Translations under genes and position numbers: made by a program | NCBI GenBank assembly: GCA_964551995.1 | Contig: CAZKFD010000016.1 | Location: 62,001 to 126,000, forward strand | DNA: 64,000 bases | Reading direction: 5' to 3' | DNA from: DATKJS01 sp964551995 | GTDB taxonomy: Bacteria > Acidobacteriota > Aminicenantia > Aminicenantales > Saccharicenantaceae | Shown: positions 8,741 through 16,290 of the stretch, piece by piece | Position numbering within the stretch: position 1 is the first letter of the stretch | How the letters are laid out: every line of letters begins with the position of its first letter | Notes under the pieces: generated by a model | The model's database searches: none | What the model was told of the DNA's origin: nothing | Seen by the model: the letters and a program-made list of their open reading frames with translations, nothing else

Positions 8741-9940
8741 ATGGACATCGCCGCCATCGACAAGGCGAAGGAACATTTCGGGAAGCTCCTCGAAACGCAG
8801 ATGAAACGAATGGAGAGAGTCAAGGCCGCGCCGGACTGGATCGACTACAAAAAGCTCTCCCCGATCAAGATCGGGATCATCCCCGGCGATGGGATCGGCG
8901 TTCACATCGCCGCCCAGGCCCGGAGGGTCCTCGAGTCCCTCCTTGAGGAAGGGGTCAAGGCGGGAAAGGTCGCCATCAACGGCATTGAGGGCCTGACGAT
9001 CGAGAACCGGGCCGCCCTTAAGAAGTCCATACCCGACGACGTCCTGGCCGAGATCAAGAAACATCATGTCACTCTGAAAGGCCCCACGACGACGCCCCGC
9101 AAGGGCGATCCCTGGCCGAACATCGAGAGCTGCAACGTGGCCATGAGAAAGGAACTCGACCTCTTCGCCAACGTCCGTCCCGTCCGCGTTCCCCAGCAAG
9201 GCATCGACTGGATCTTCTTCCGAGAGAACACCGAGGATCTCTACGCGCTCGGTCCCTACGGCCTCGAGGTCGATAACGACATCGCCATCGATTTCCGGCT
9301 GATCAGCAATCCCGGCGCCGACCGCATCTGCCGGCTGGCGTTCGAGCACGCCAAGGGCAACGGACGGAAGCGGGTCACCTGCGTCACTAAAGCGAACGTC
9401 GTCAAGACGACCGACGGCCGGTTCCTTGAGAACTTCTACCGGATCGCCAAGGAATACCCGGGGATCGAGGTCGACGACTGGTACATCGACATCATGACGG
9501 CCAAGCTGGTCGACGAGAAGCGGCGCCGCGATTTCCAGGTCCTGGTCCTGCCCAATCTTTACGGCGACATCCTGACTGACGAAGCGGCCGAGTTCCAGGG
9601 CGGCGTCGGCACGGCGGGTAGCGCCAACATCGGCAAGCAGTACGCCATGTTCGAGGCCATCCACGGCTCGGCTCCCCGCATGGTCACCGAGGGCCGGGCC
9701 CAGTACGCCGACCCCTGCAGCATGATCCGGGCCGCCGCCATGCTCCTCGGGCACATCGGCTATCCCGAGAAGGGCAAGGCCCTGGAGATGGCTCTGGACA
9801 TCACCGGCCAATATGAGAAGAAGCTGGCCATCACCGGACGCGCCACAGGGGCTACGGGCGCCGCTTTCACCGATTATCTCATGGACTGGCTCAAGAACCC
9901 GAGGCTTAAAGAAGCCTGGGAAGGATACGTCCGGGGCTGA
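8741..9940 (+). CDS. icd: Isocitrate dehydrogenase (isocitrate/isopropylmalate dehydrogenase family)
   Basis: Oxidative decarboxylation of isocitrate to 2-oxoglutarate. The 399-residue protein has the family's nucleotide-fold start IGIIPGDGIG, the substrate block LKGPTTTP with the following ELDLFANVRPV, the ENTEDLYA motif, and the metal-binding stretch near NLYGDILTDEAA. The C-terminal cofactor region IHGSAPR is intact. The NAD or NADP choice is not clear from motifs alone. Neighbouring acnB and mdh make isocitrate the likely substrate, rather than isopropylmalate or homoisocitrate. The ATG at 8741 follows GGAGG by eight bases; an upstream in-frame ATG at 8705 has no such site. Confidence 0.88.
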   Translation: MDIAAIDKAKEHFGKLLETQMKRMERVKAAPDWIDYKKLSPIKIGIIPGDGIGVHIAAQARRVLESLLEEGVKAGKVAINGIEGLTIENRAALKKSIPDDVLAEIKKHHVTLKGPTTTPRKGDPWPNIESCNVAMRKELDLFANVRPVRVPQQGIDWIFFRENTEDLYALGPYGLEVDNDIAIDFRLISNPGADRICRLAFEHAKGNGRKRVTCVTKANVVKTTDGRFLENFYRIAKEYPGIEVDDWYIDIMTAKLVDEKRRRDFQVLVLPNLYGDILTDEAAEFQGGVGTAGSANIGKQYAMFEAIHGSAPRMVTEGRAQYADPCSMIRAAAMLLGHIGYPEKGKALEMALDITGQYEKKLAITGRATGATGAAFTDYLMDWLKNPRLKEAWEGYVRG

Positions 9941-10038
9941 CCGGGCGCCGGAATCAGAGTCGTTAGGGATAAAACGGGCGGAACAGGCCAGAGCCGCGCC
10001 GCCCTTGAATATCGGAAGACAAAGAAAGGAGAACCGGT

Positions 10039-10971
10039 ATGCGGAAAAAGATCGCTCTCATCGGGGGAGGCCAGATCGGCCAGAACCTGGCCATGTTGGC
10101 ATCCCAGAAGGAACTCGGCGACATCGTCGTCCTGGAGATTCCCGAGCTCGCCAACCAGGCCAAGGGCAAGGCCCTTGACCTGATGGAGATGGCTCCACAC
10201 GGCAACTATGACGCCGATATCCAGGGCACTTCCGATTACAAGGACATCGCCGGGGCCGACCTTGTTATCGTCACGGCGGGCAGGCCCCGGCAGGCCGGCA
10301 TGACCCGGGAGGATCTGCTGGCCGTCAACCTGGCGATCATCAAGCAGGTCGCCGAAGGCGTCAAGCACTACGCCCCCAAGGCGTTCTGCATCATCGTCAC
10401 CAATCCGCTCGATGCCATGGTCTACGCCTTCTCCAAGCTGACGGGCTTTCCGAGGAACCAGGTCATCGGCATGGCCGGGACGCTCGACACGGCCCGCTGG
10501 CGCGCCTTTATCGGCATGGAGCTCGACGTGTCGGTCGCCGATGTGGCCGGGACTGTCCTCGGCGGGCACGGGCCGGACATGGTTCCCCTTCCCCGCCTGA
10601 CGACCGTCGGCGGAGTCCCTCTGACGGAGATCGCGACCAAAGAGCAGATCGACAAGCTCGTCCTCAGGACCCGCGAGGCGGGCACCGAGATCGTCAAGCT
10701 CTTCGGCAAGGGCTCGGCCTTCTTCAGCCCGGCCTGGAGCGCGATCATCATCGCCGAATCCTATCTCCGTGATAAGCGCCGCATCCTGCCCTGCGCCGCA
10801 CGGTGCGAGGGAGAGTACGGCGTCAAAGGCCTCTTCATCGGCGTGCCGTGCATGATCAGCGGCAAGGGCATGGAGAAGATCTACGAGATCAAGCTCAGCC
10901 CCGAAGAGAAGGCCATGTTCGAGAAAACGGTCGGCGTCGTCACTCAGACGGTCGCCGAGACCAAGCTCTGA
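10039..10971 (+). CDS. mdh: Malate dehydrogenase (LDH-like type)
   Basis: NAD-dependent malate/oxaloacetate interconversion. The 310-residue protein has the Rossmann motif GGGQIG (9-14), the substrate loop AGRPRQAGMTR (80-90) in which the Arg at the discriminating position favours malate over lactate, Asp150 and His177 as catalytic pair, and the usual C-terminal helix. A GAAAGGAG site precedes the ATG. It follows icd by 98 bases in the same direction and ends at a strong terminator, so icd-mdh may form one transcript. Confidence 0.95.
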   Translation: MRKKIALIGGGQIGQNLAMLASQKELGDIVVLEIPELANQAKGKALDLMEMAPHGNYDADIQGTSDYKDIAGADLVIVTAGRPRQAGMTREDLLAVNLAIIKQVAEGVKHYAPKAFCIIVTNPLDAMVYAFSKLTGFPRNQVIGMAGTLDTARWRAFIGMELDVSVADVAGTVLGGHGPDMVPLPRLTTVGGVPLTEIATKEQIDKLVLRTREAGTEIVKLFGKGSAFFSPAWSAIIIAESYLRDKRRILPCAARCEGEYGVKGLFIGVPCMISGKGMEKIYEIKLSPEEKAMFEKTVGVVTQTVAETKL

Positions 10972-10994
10972 GCCCCGTTCGGACAAAGAGCGGC

Positions 10995-11028
10995 AGCCGG
11001 AGGCGGAGGTCCGCCTCCGGCTTTTTTT
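10995..11028 (+). terminator. Rho-independent terminator after mdh
   Basis: A perfect 13-base stem (10995-11007 with 11010-11022) around a two-base loop, followed by seven T residues to 11028, begins 24 bases after the mdh stop. Confidence 0.9.
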
Positions 11029-11094
11029 CGGCTCGAGGCGGAGACAGCCAAGGATAGGACGCGTGGGGCGCCGGGCCCGGCCGCGGCGCGCGCG

Positions 11095-11547
11095 CTAATA
11101 GTCGAATATCCTGAGGATATCGTCCGCGGACTTCGCGGCCGTCAGCTGCCTCCGGACATTCTCGTTTTTCATCAGGCTTGAGACCGAGCTGATAACCTTG
11201 AGATATTCATCCGCGCAACGCGCGGGGGCCAGGATCAAGAACAGGAAATGGACCGGGTTGCCGTCCAGGGCCTCGAAATCCACGCCCTTCGAGCTGCGGG
11301 CGAAAACGATCTGAATCTTGGCGACGAGCTCGGTCCGGATATGGGGAAGGGCCAGCCCGTAGCCCAGGCCCGTGCTCGTCAGGGCTTCCCGTTCCAGGAC
11401 GGCCTTCTCGACCTCGGAGACCTGACCCGCCGCGAGCATCCCGCCCGCGGCCATCATGCGGAGAAGGCCTCGGATCGCCCCGAGCTTGCCCGGGGCGTCG
11501 AACTCGAGGGCGATCTGGGCCGGCCTGAGATACTGGCTGATTTTCAT
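11095..11547 (-). CDS. PTS EIIA (PtsN/EIIA-Ntr-like) domain protein
   Basis: A stand-alone 150-residue EIIA domain of the fructose/nitrogen type. The phosphoacceptor is His69 in GLALPHIRT, inside the usual YGLALPH signature. No EIIB, EIIC, HPr or EI is encoded nearby, so a regulatory rather than sugar-transport role is likely. In enterobacteria EIIA-Ntr binds TrkA and KdpD and adjusts potassium uptake; here the gene lies one base after a TrkA-type gene, which fits that role (inference). It is the last gene of a four-gene operon starting at 13202. Confidence 0.85.
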   Translation of the reverse strand: MKISQYLRPAQIALEFDAPGKLGAIRGLLRMMAAGGMLAAGQVSEVEKAVLEREALTSTGLGYGLALPHIRTELVAKIQIVFARSSKGVDFEALDGNPVHFLFLILAPARCADEYLKVISSVSSLMKNENVRRQLTAAKSADDILRIFDY

Positions 11548-11548
11548 A

Positions 11549-12193
11549 TTAGAAGATCTTCCTCAGTTCCTTCTCGGTCTCCCGGCTCGTCAGGGCGATC
11601 ACCGAATCGTTCGGCAGCAGGACCGAATCCCCCTTGAGTAGCACCGCCTCCCCGTTTCGGACGGCGGCGATGAGCAGCGTGTCGGGAGGCAGATTCAGAT
11701 CTCTCACGGGGCGCTGGACGGCCGGCGAGGACTCGTAGACGTCGGCCTGTACGATCTCCAGGTTCTTGAACGTCAGGAGCGGCATCAAGACTTCGATGTT
11801 GAGGCGGTGGCCGATGAGCGTGCTGATGTGCGTCGTCGTGTTGACCGTCAGGTCCACGCCCAGGCTTTTGAACAGCTCTTCGTGCTTCGGATCGTTGATC
11901 TCGGCCAGGGTCCGCGGGACCATGAACAGGAGCTTGGCCAGCTGGCAGCTGACGAGATTCTGCTCGTCGCGCCCGGTCACGGCGATCAGGAGCTCCGCCC
12001 GGCTGGCGCCGACATGCTTGAGGGTCTCGACCTCGCACCCGTCGCCGTGGTAGAGGCACTCTCCGAGCTCCCGGACCAGGCTGTTGTATTTGGCGCGGTC
12101 TTTTTCGAGGAGCAGGACTTCGTGTCCCTCGGCGATCAGGGACCTCGTCAGGTTGTATCCGACCTTGCTCGCGCCGACGATGATGATGTACAT
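11549..12193 (-). CDS. TrkA-family (RCK) regulatory protein with N and C domains
   Basis: A 214-residue cytoplasmic regulator of ion channels or transporters. The TrkA-N NAD-binding Rossmann domain begins IIVGASKVGYNLTRSL with the GxxxxG loop at 7-12 and an acidic residue (LLLEKD) at the end of beta-2; a TrkA-C domain covers about 130-214, ending at the DSVIALTSRE segment. It is a single RCK unit, half the size of E. coli TrkA. No TrkH/KtrB pore gene is in the window; the nearest membrane partner is the divergent APC permease at 13435. Confidence 0.87.
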   Translation of the reverse strand: MYIIIVGASKVGYNLTRSLIAEGHEVLLLEKDRAKYNSLVRELGECLYHGDGCEVETLKHVGASRAELLIAVTGRDEQNLVSCQLAKLLFMVPRTLAEINDPKHEELFKSLGVDLTVNTTTHISTLIGHRLNIEVLMPLLTFKNLEIVQADVYESSPAVQRPVRDLNLPPDTLLIAAVRNGEAVLLKGDSVLLPNDSVIALTSRETEKELRKIF

Positions 12194-12209
12194 CCCGCCC
12201 TTCCCTCCG

Positions 12210-12623
12210 CTAGACCGCCCGCGGGCCGATGGCGAGGTCCTTGAGGATGGCGTCGAGCTCCATACGGCTGGGACAGATGGTCTGCAGGCCCAGCTCCTGG
12301 TAGGCGCCGGCTTTGATGGCGTCGCGGACGCGAACGATGACCTTGTCCTTGTTGAACCTCGTCCGGGCCATCTGAGCGGCCATCAGGTTGACGATGTCGT
12401 CGGACGTCAGGACCACGACCAGGTCAGCGGCCTCCAGGCCGGCCGCCCGCAGGACCTCTTCGTCTGTGATCCTGCCGCTGATCTGTTTCCCGGGGAAGCC
12501 CTCCCCCAGCGCGGTGAACGAGTCGGGATTGGCGTCGACCGCCGTCACGTCCCATTTTTCCGCGGCCAGCCGGGCCGCCAGCATGGCGCCCACGCGGCCG
12601 CAGCCGAGGATGACCGCTTTCAT
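12210..12623 (-). CDS. TrkA-N (RCK_N) domain protein lacking TrkA-C
   Basis: A 137-residue protein made of one Rossmann-type TrkA-N domain: GCGRVGAMLAARL loop at the start and an acidic VDAN at the beta-2 end, both needed for nucleotide binding. No TrkA-C domain follows. It sits 16 bases upstream of the full TrkA protein, so the two may form a mixed RCK assembly (inference). Unusual in being N-domain only, but the frame is intact, has a GGAAG site before its ATG and matches the length of the domain. Confidence 0.83.
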   Translation of the reverse strand: MKAVILGCGRVGAMLAARLAAEKWDVTAVDANPDSFTALGEGFPGKQISGRITDEEVLRAAGLEAADLVVVLTSDDIVNLMAAQMARTRFNKDKVIVRVRDAIKAGAYQELGLQTICPSRMELDAILKDLAIGPRAV

Positions 12624-12638
12624 GGTTCTTCCTTCCGC

Positions 12639-13202
12639 TCATGCGGCGTGGTGGTCTACCAGAACCTCGCAGGAGGCCCGGTGCAGAACGGCCTCGGACG
12701 TCCGGCCGACGATCCGCTCCGGAAAGCCCACCACGGGCCGTATGCCCATGACGATCAGGTCGGCGTCCTCTTCCTTCGCCAGCCGGATGATGCCCTCCTC
12801 GACCTGCCGGGCCCTCTCCACGATCCCCCGGGCGGGCAGATTGTTGTGCCGGACGATCTCCACGCCTCGATCGACGATCTCCTTGGCCGCGGCCTCGGCC
12901 CCCGCCATGGCGGCGTTCAAAGGCAGCGTGAACGGGATCTTGATGACGTGGGCCACGATGATCTCCGCCTTCTGCTTTTCCCCCAGCCGGCAGGCCAGCT
13001 CCACGGCACGCTCCGAATACGCGGTCCCAATCGTGGGGACGAGGATCTTCATCAGCGCTGAAACGGCGACCCGGGCCTTGGCTGCGGACTGGGAAACGTG
13101 GGCGGGGGGGTGGAGCATCCACCAGAGGATGACGAACATCGCCCCGCAGAAGACGAGCGACAGGGCGGCGCCCAAGAGCGTCACCTGAGGCGCGGGGTTC
13201 AC
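12639..13202 (-). CDS. Universal stress protein with N-terminal transmembrane helix
   Basis: A 187-residue protein in which a hydrophobic helix (about 8-30) precedes one UspA domain starting MKILVPTIGTAYSERAV at residue 51. The nucleotide-binding region near GIRPVVGFPERIVGRTSE resembles the ATP-binding GxxGxxxxxxxxxG loop but is imperfect. The GTG start at 13202 has AAGGAG eight bases ahead; the internal ATG at residue 51 has no ribosome binding site, so the membrane anchor seems real. First gene of the operon with two TrkA-type genes and EIIA, divergent from an APC permease. It may tie stress or nucleotide state to that permease (inference). Confidence 0.8.
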   Translation of the reverse strand: MNPAPQVTLLGAALSLVFCGAMFVILWWMLHPPAHVSQSAAKARVAVSALMKILVPTIGTAYSERAVELACRLGEKQKAEIIVAHVIKIPFTLPLNAAMAGAEAAAKEIVDRGVEIVRHNNLPARGIVERARQVEEGIIRLAKEEDADLIVMGIRPVVGFPERIVGRTSEAVLHRASCEVLVDHHAA

Positions 13203-13265
13203 CTCTTCTCTCTCCTTGTCAGTCCTTGATTCAAGTCTGTTCCCTGGCTAGCGGTCGGAGCAAAG

Positions 13266-13294
13266 ACTTTAGCATAGACGCCCCGGGAAGTCAA
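13266..13294 (-). promoter_or_regulatory. Promoter of the usp-trkA-trkA-EIIA operon
   Basis: Minus-strand TTGACT (13289-13294) and TAAAGT (13266-13271) with a 17-base spacer, 63 bases upstream of the GTG at 13202. Confidence 0.55.
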
Positions 13295-13329
13295 AAATCT
13301 GGGTCCGGCCAGGCGCGGCCTGGCCGGAA

Positions 13330-13357
13330 TTGACATTTTCGACCGCTCGTCTATAAT
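13330..13357 (+). promoter_or_regulatory. Promoter of the APC permease gene
   Basis: Consensus TTGACA (13330-13335) and TATAAT (13352-13357), spacer 16 bases. It is the best-matching promoter in the window and lies back to back with the promoter of the divergent operon, 35 bases apart. Confidence 0.7.
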
Positions 13358-13434
13358 CGTTCAGGCTTTCCGGGCGGCCTGGCGGGAAGCGAGCACATCT
13401 GCCGGCCGCAATCAATCATCTCTGAGAGAACATC

Positions 13435-15012
13435 ATGGAATCCGCGGCCGCCGTCGAGCACAAACTGCGTCGGGACGTGACGATCTGGGGCTCGTTCATG
13501 TGGGGGTACGCTGACGTCGGGGCCGACATCTACGTCGCCCTTGGCCTGGTCATCGGAGCCGCGCAAGGCGCCGCCCCCCTGGCCTTCGCCCTAGCCGGGC
13601 TGGTCTACATCATGATCGGCCTGGCCTTCACCGAACTGGCCTCTTCCTATCCCGTTGCGGGCGGCGGCCACTATTACTCCCTCCGCGGCCTGGGCGATTT
13701 CTCGGGCTTTCTCGCCGGCTCGGCCCTGCTCCTCGACTATACGATCGATATCGCGCTGTTCGCCACGGCCTCGACCGGCTATTTGAACTTCTTTCTCCCT
13801 TACCTGGGCATCACGCTCTCCAAGTTCGCCGTCAACCTCGGACCGTTCCACGGCGTCAACGTCCTCTGGCTCGCCGAAACCATGGTCATGATCATCTTCC
13901 TGCGCTGGCTGAACATCCGCGGCGTCCGCGAGTCCTCCCGGCTCAACGAGGTCATCGGCCTGGTCGATCTGATCATGGAGATGTCCATCGTCACGTTCGG
14001 CTTCATCCTGGCCTGGCGCCCGCAGCTGCTCATGGACCAGTGGACGCACCAATTCCCGACCTCGAAGCAGTTCATGTACGGGTTCTCCCTGGCCATCATT
14101 TCCTTCGTCGGCTTGGAGAGCATCTCCCAAGCGGCCCAGGAAACGCGGCGCCCGGCGACGGTCATCCCCCGGACCTCTCTCGCCCTCATCTTCACGGTCT
14201 TCATCCTGGCCGTCAGCTTCTCGACGGTAGGGCTGGGGATCCTGCCGTGGCAACAGTTCCAGGCGCACGAGTCGGATCCCATCGCCTACCTGGCCTTGCA
14301 CATTCCCTATCTCGGCATCATCGCCGGGCCGTTCGCCGCCTTTCTCGGGGCAACGATTCTGTTCATCTCCTCGAACTCGGGCGTCATGGGCGATTCGCGG
14401 CTCATCTATTCAATGAGCCATTTTAAGCTCGTCAGTAAGTGGTTCAGCCATGTCCACCACAAGTACCAGACGCCGAGCAACGCCATCATCGGCTTCGGCT
14501 GGGTCGGCCTCGTCCTGACCATGGTGGCGTTCCTGACGCCGCGCGTTCTGGACACATTGGCGAACCTCTACGCATTCGGCGCGACCTTCGGCTACATGCT
14601 GGTCTTCATATCTCTGATCCGCCTCAGGTTCCTCGACCCGTATTCTCCCCGTCCCTACAAGGTCCCGTTGAACATCAAATGGAGGCGGAAAAAGGACAAC
14701 ATGGTGATCCATATCCCCGTCCTCGGCTTCCTCGGGTTCATCGGCGTCACGAGCATCTTCGTCACGGTCGGCATCACGCATCAGATCGGCCGGATCGTGG
14801 GACCGTTGTGGGTCCTGGCCTGCGCGGCCTATTATATGACCTTCCGCTGGCGGAACAGACTGCCCATCTTCCGGAACATCGCCCATGACTGGGAGCAGGA
14901 GCAGATCGACGTCCTGAACAGCGCGGAAGAGTACGAATCGCTCGAGGAATACAAGCAGGCCCTCATCCGGCGCGACAGAGAGAAGGGCCTGAAATCCCGT
15001 TGGGAAGATTAA
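13435..15012 (+). CDS. APC-superfamily permease (amino acid or cation transporter)
   Basis: A 525-residue membrane protein with about twelve hydrophobic segments and the APC-fold start WGYADVGADIYVALGLV, where the broken first helix normally carries the substrate-binding GxG. Residues about 480-525 are a charged cytoplasmic tail (EQEQIDVLNSAEEYESLEEYK). Most relatives carry amino acids, but some APC proteins of the KUP and KimA type carry potassium. The divergent TrkA, USP and EIIA genes make a regulated permease likely and leave potassium open as a substrate. Neither substrate can be fixed from sequence. Confidence 0.85.
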   Translation: MESAAAVEHKLRRDVTIWGSFMWGYADVGADIYVALGLVIGAAQGAAPLAFALAGLVYIMIGLAFTELASSYPVAGGGHYYSLRGLGDFSGFLAGSALLLDYTIDIALFATASTGYLNFFLPYLGITLSKFAVNLGPFHGVNVLWLAETMVMIIFLRWLNIRGVRESSRLNEVIGLVDLIMEMSIVTFGFILAWRPQLLMDQWTHQFPTSKQFMYGFSLAIISFVGLESISQAAQETRRPATVIPRTSLALIFTVFILAVSFSTVGLGILPWQQFQAHESDPIAYLALHIPYLGIIAGPFAAFLGATILFISSNSGVMGDSRLIYSMSHFKLVSKWFSHVHHKYQTPSNAIIGFGWVGLVLTMVAFLTPRVLDTLANLYAFGATFGYMLVFISLIRLRFLDPYSPRPYKVPLNIKWRRKKDNMVIHIPVLGFLGFIGVTSIFVTVGITHQIGRIVGPLWVLACAAYYMTFRWRNRLPIFRNIAHDWEQEQIDVLNSAEEYESLEEYKQALIRRDREKGLKSRWED

Positions 15013-15024
15013 GCCCCCGCCGCC

Positions 15025-15264
15025 ATGCCCCCGCGAAGGCCGTCCCCGCCCCCCGAACGTCTGACCGCCCGGGACGTCGTCCAAATCGTCTTCGGATTCC
15101 TTATGGTCCCCATCGGCGCGGTCATTCTCTACCGGACGGCCACGACGATCCGGAGCTTCACCGGGATTGCCATCGGAGCCGCCTTCCTCGCCTTCGGCGT
15201 CTACCGGCTGGCCACGGCCTTCATCCGTTACCGGATGCTCCTCCGGATGCGGGCTAGGCGGTGA
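15025..15264 (+). CDS. Small membrane protein with two transmembrane segments
   Basis: A 79-residue protein with two hydrophobic stretches (about 18-37 and 44-66) separated by a short loop, and Arg-rich ends that predict both termini inside. It begins 12 bases after the APC permease and is probably cotranscribed. No family was recognised. The ribosome binding site is poor (GC-rich, no clear GGAG), so it may depend on coupling to the permease; this lowers confidence. A small accessory subunit is possible but only an inference from position. Confidence 0.55.
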   Translation: MPPRRPSPPPERLTARDVVQIVFGFLMVPIGAVILYRTATTIRSFTGIAIGAAFLAFGVYRLATAFIRYRMLLRMRARR

Positions 15265-15305
15265 GGGTCCGCAGGAGCGAAAAAGCCCCCGCGGGGCCGG
15301 CCGGT

Positions 15306-15334
15306 TTGACAAGACCCCCGCGGCCGTATTAAAC
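15306..15334 (+). promoter_or_regulatory. Probable promoter of the 15375 gene
   Basis: TTGACA (15306-15311) with TTAAAC (15329-15334), spacer 17 bases, about 40 bases upstream of the start. Confidence 0.45.
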
Positions 15335-15374
15335 CATTAGCCATGGCGAAGACCGAACCCAAGGAGGGCGCTCC

Positions 15375-16268
15375 ATGAAATCCTACCGCACGGCTCTCTG
15401 CCTGGGCCTCGTCGCGATCCTCTGTTTCTCCCCGGCAGTCATGACTGCCCAGCAGGACAGCCAGGAAGAAGCTTCCGTGACGCTTCAGCCCCTGACGATG
15501 GACCTGCTTCTGGCCAAAGGAGGCGCGGGGGCCAACGCGGCGGTGTACGTGGGATACCGCGAGATCTATCTGATCGACGCCAAGATGACGCCCGCCAGCG
15601 CCCAGGCCCTCGTCGAGGAGGTCAAAAAAAAGATCCCCTTCCCCATCACAAAGATCATTCTCACGTCGAGCGCCCCCGAGTTCATCGGCGGCCTGCCCGG
15701 CTACCCGCGCGGGCTGCCGATCATCAGCCAGGAACAAGTCCAGGAGGATATTCGCCGAGCGGCCACCGAGAGTCCGGCCCTTCAGGACTATCTGCCGACG
15801 GTCGTCTTCAAGGACAAAATGACGCTCAAGTCCGGCCGGTCCGAAATCACCCTCTGCCATTACACGGCCGCGCACAGGACCGGAGACACGGTCCTCTACT
15901 TCGACCGGGACCGGACGGCCTTCACGGGAGACCTCGTATCCCTGGGCCCGGAAGCGCTGAGAAATCTCACCCAGAACGGCAGTTCCTTCGGGCTCGTCAC
16001 GGTCCTCAAGGAGATCCTCGACCACAGGCCCCACGGCGACATGTTCGTGACAGCCAGCGCGGGCAGCGTGACGCGGGACGACGTCGAGATCCTCCTTCAG
16101 ACCATTCAGGTCCAGCAGGCCAAAATCAAGACCTTCATCGCCGACGGCAAGACGCTCGAGGAGATCAAGAAGATCTTCAAGATCGAAGAGGAGCCGCCCG
16201 CTCTCGGAGCCGCGCCGGTCCCAAGCCTGGTAGAGATCATCTATCGGGAGCTCACGGCGAAGAAGTGA
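15375..16268 (+). CDS. Secreted MBL-fold protein lacking the HxHxDH metal motif
   Basis: A 297-residue protein with a signal peptide (to about TA-QQ, residue 25). The fold follows metallo-beta-lactamase hydrolases: a YLIDAKMTP strand, a glycine turn, AHRTGDTVLYF and FTGDL with the His and Asp normally used as metal ligands. Where active members have THxHxDHxGG, this protein has TSSAPEFIGG, so the first group of ligands is gone and hydrolase activity is unlikely. The frame is intact and has a strong AAGGAGG site, so it is not an obvious pseudogene. It is 22 bases upstream of the DUF5107-TPR gene. Confidence 0.75.
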   Translation: MKSYRTALCLGLVAILCFSPAVMTAQQDSQEEASVTLQPLTMDLLLAKGGAGANAAVYVGYREIYLIDAKMTPASAQALVEEVKKKIPFPITKIILTSSAPEFIGGLPGYPRGLPIISQEQVQEDIRRAATESPALQDYLPTVVFKDKMTLKSGRSEITLCHYTAAHRTGDTVLYFDRDRTAFTGDLVSLGPEALRNLTQNGSSFGLVTVLKEILDHRPHGDMFVTASAGSVTRDDVEILLQTIQVQQAKIKTFIADGKTLEEIKKIFKIEEEPPALGAAPVPSLVEIIYRELTAKK

Positions 16269-16290
16269 TGGGGCGGACGGGGAACTCGCG

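Noticed and set aside
15625..15640. Possible frameshift at an A-run in the MBL-fold gene
   Set aside because: The frame is intact on both sides and the protein matches the family before and after.
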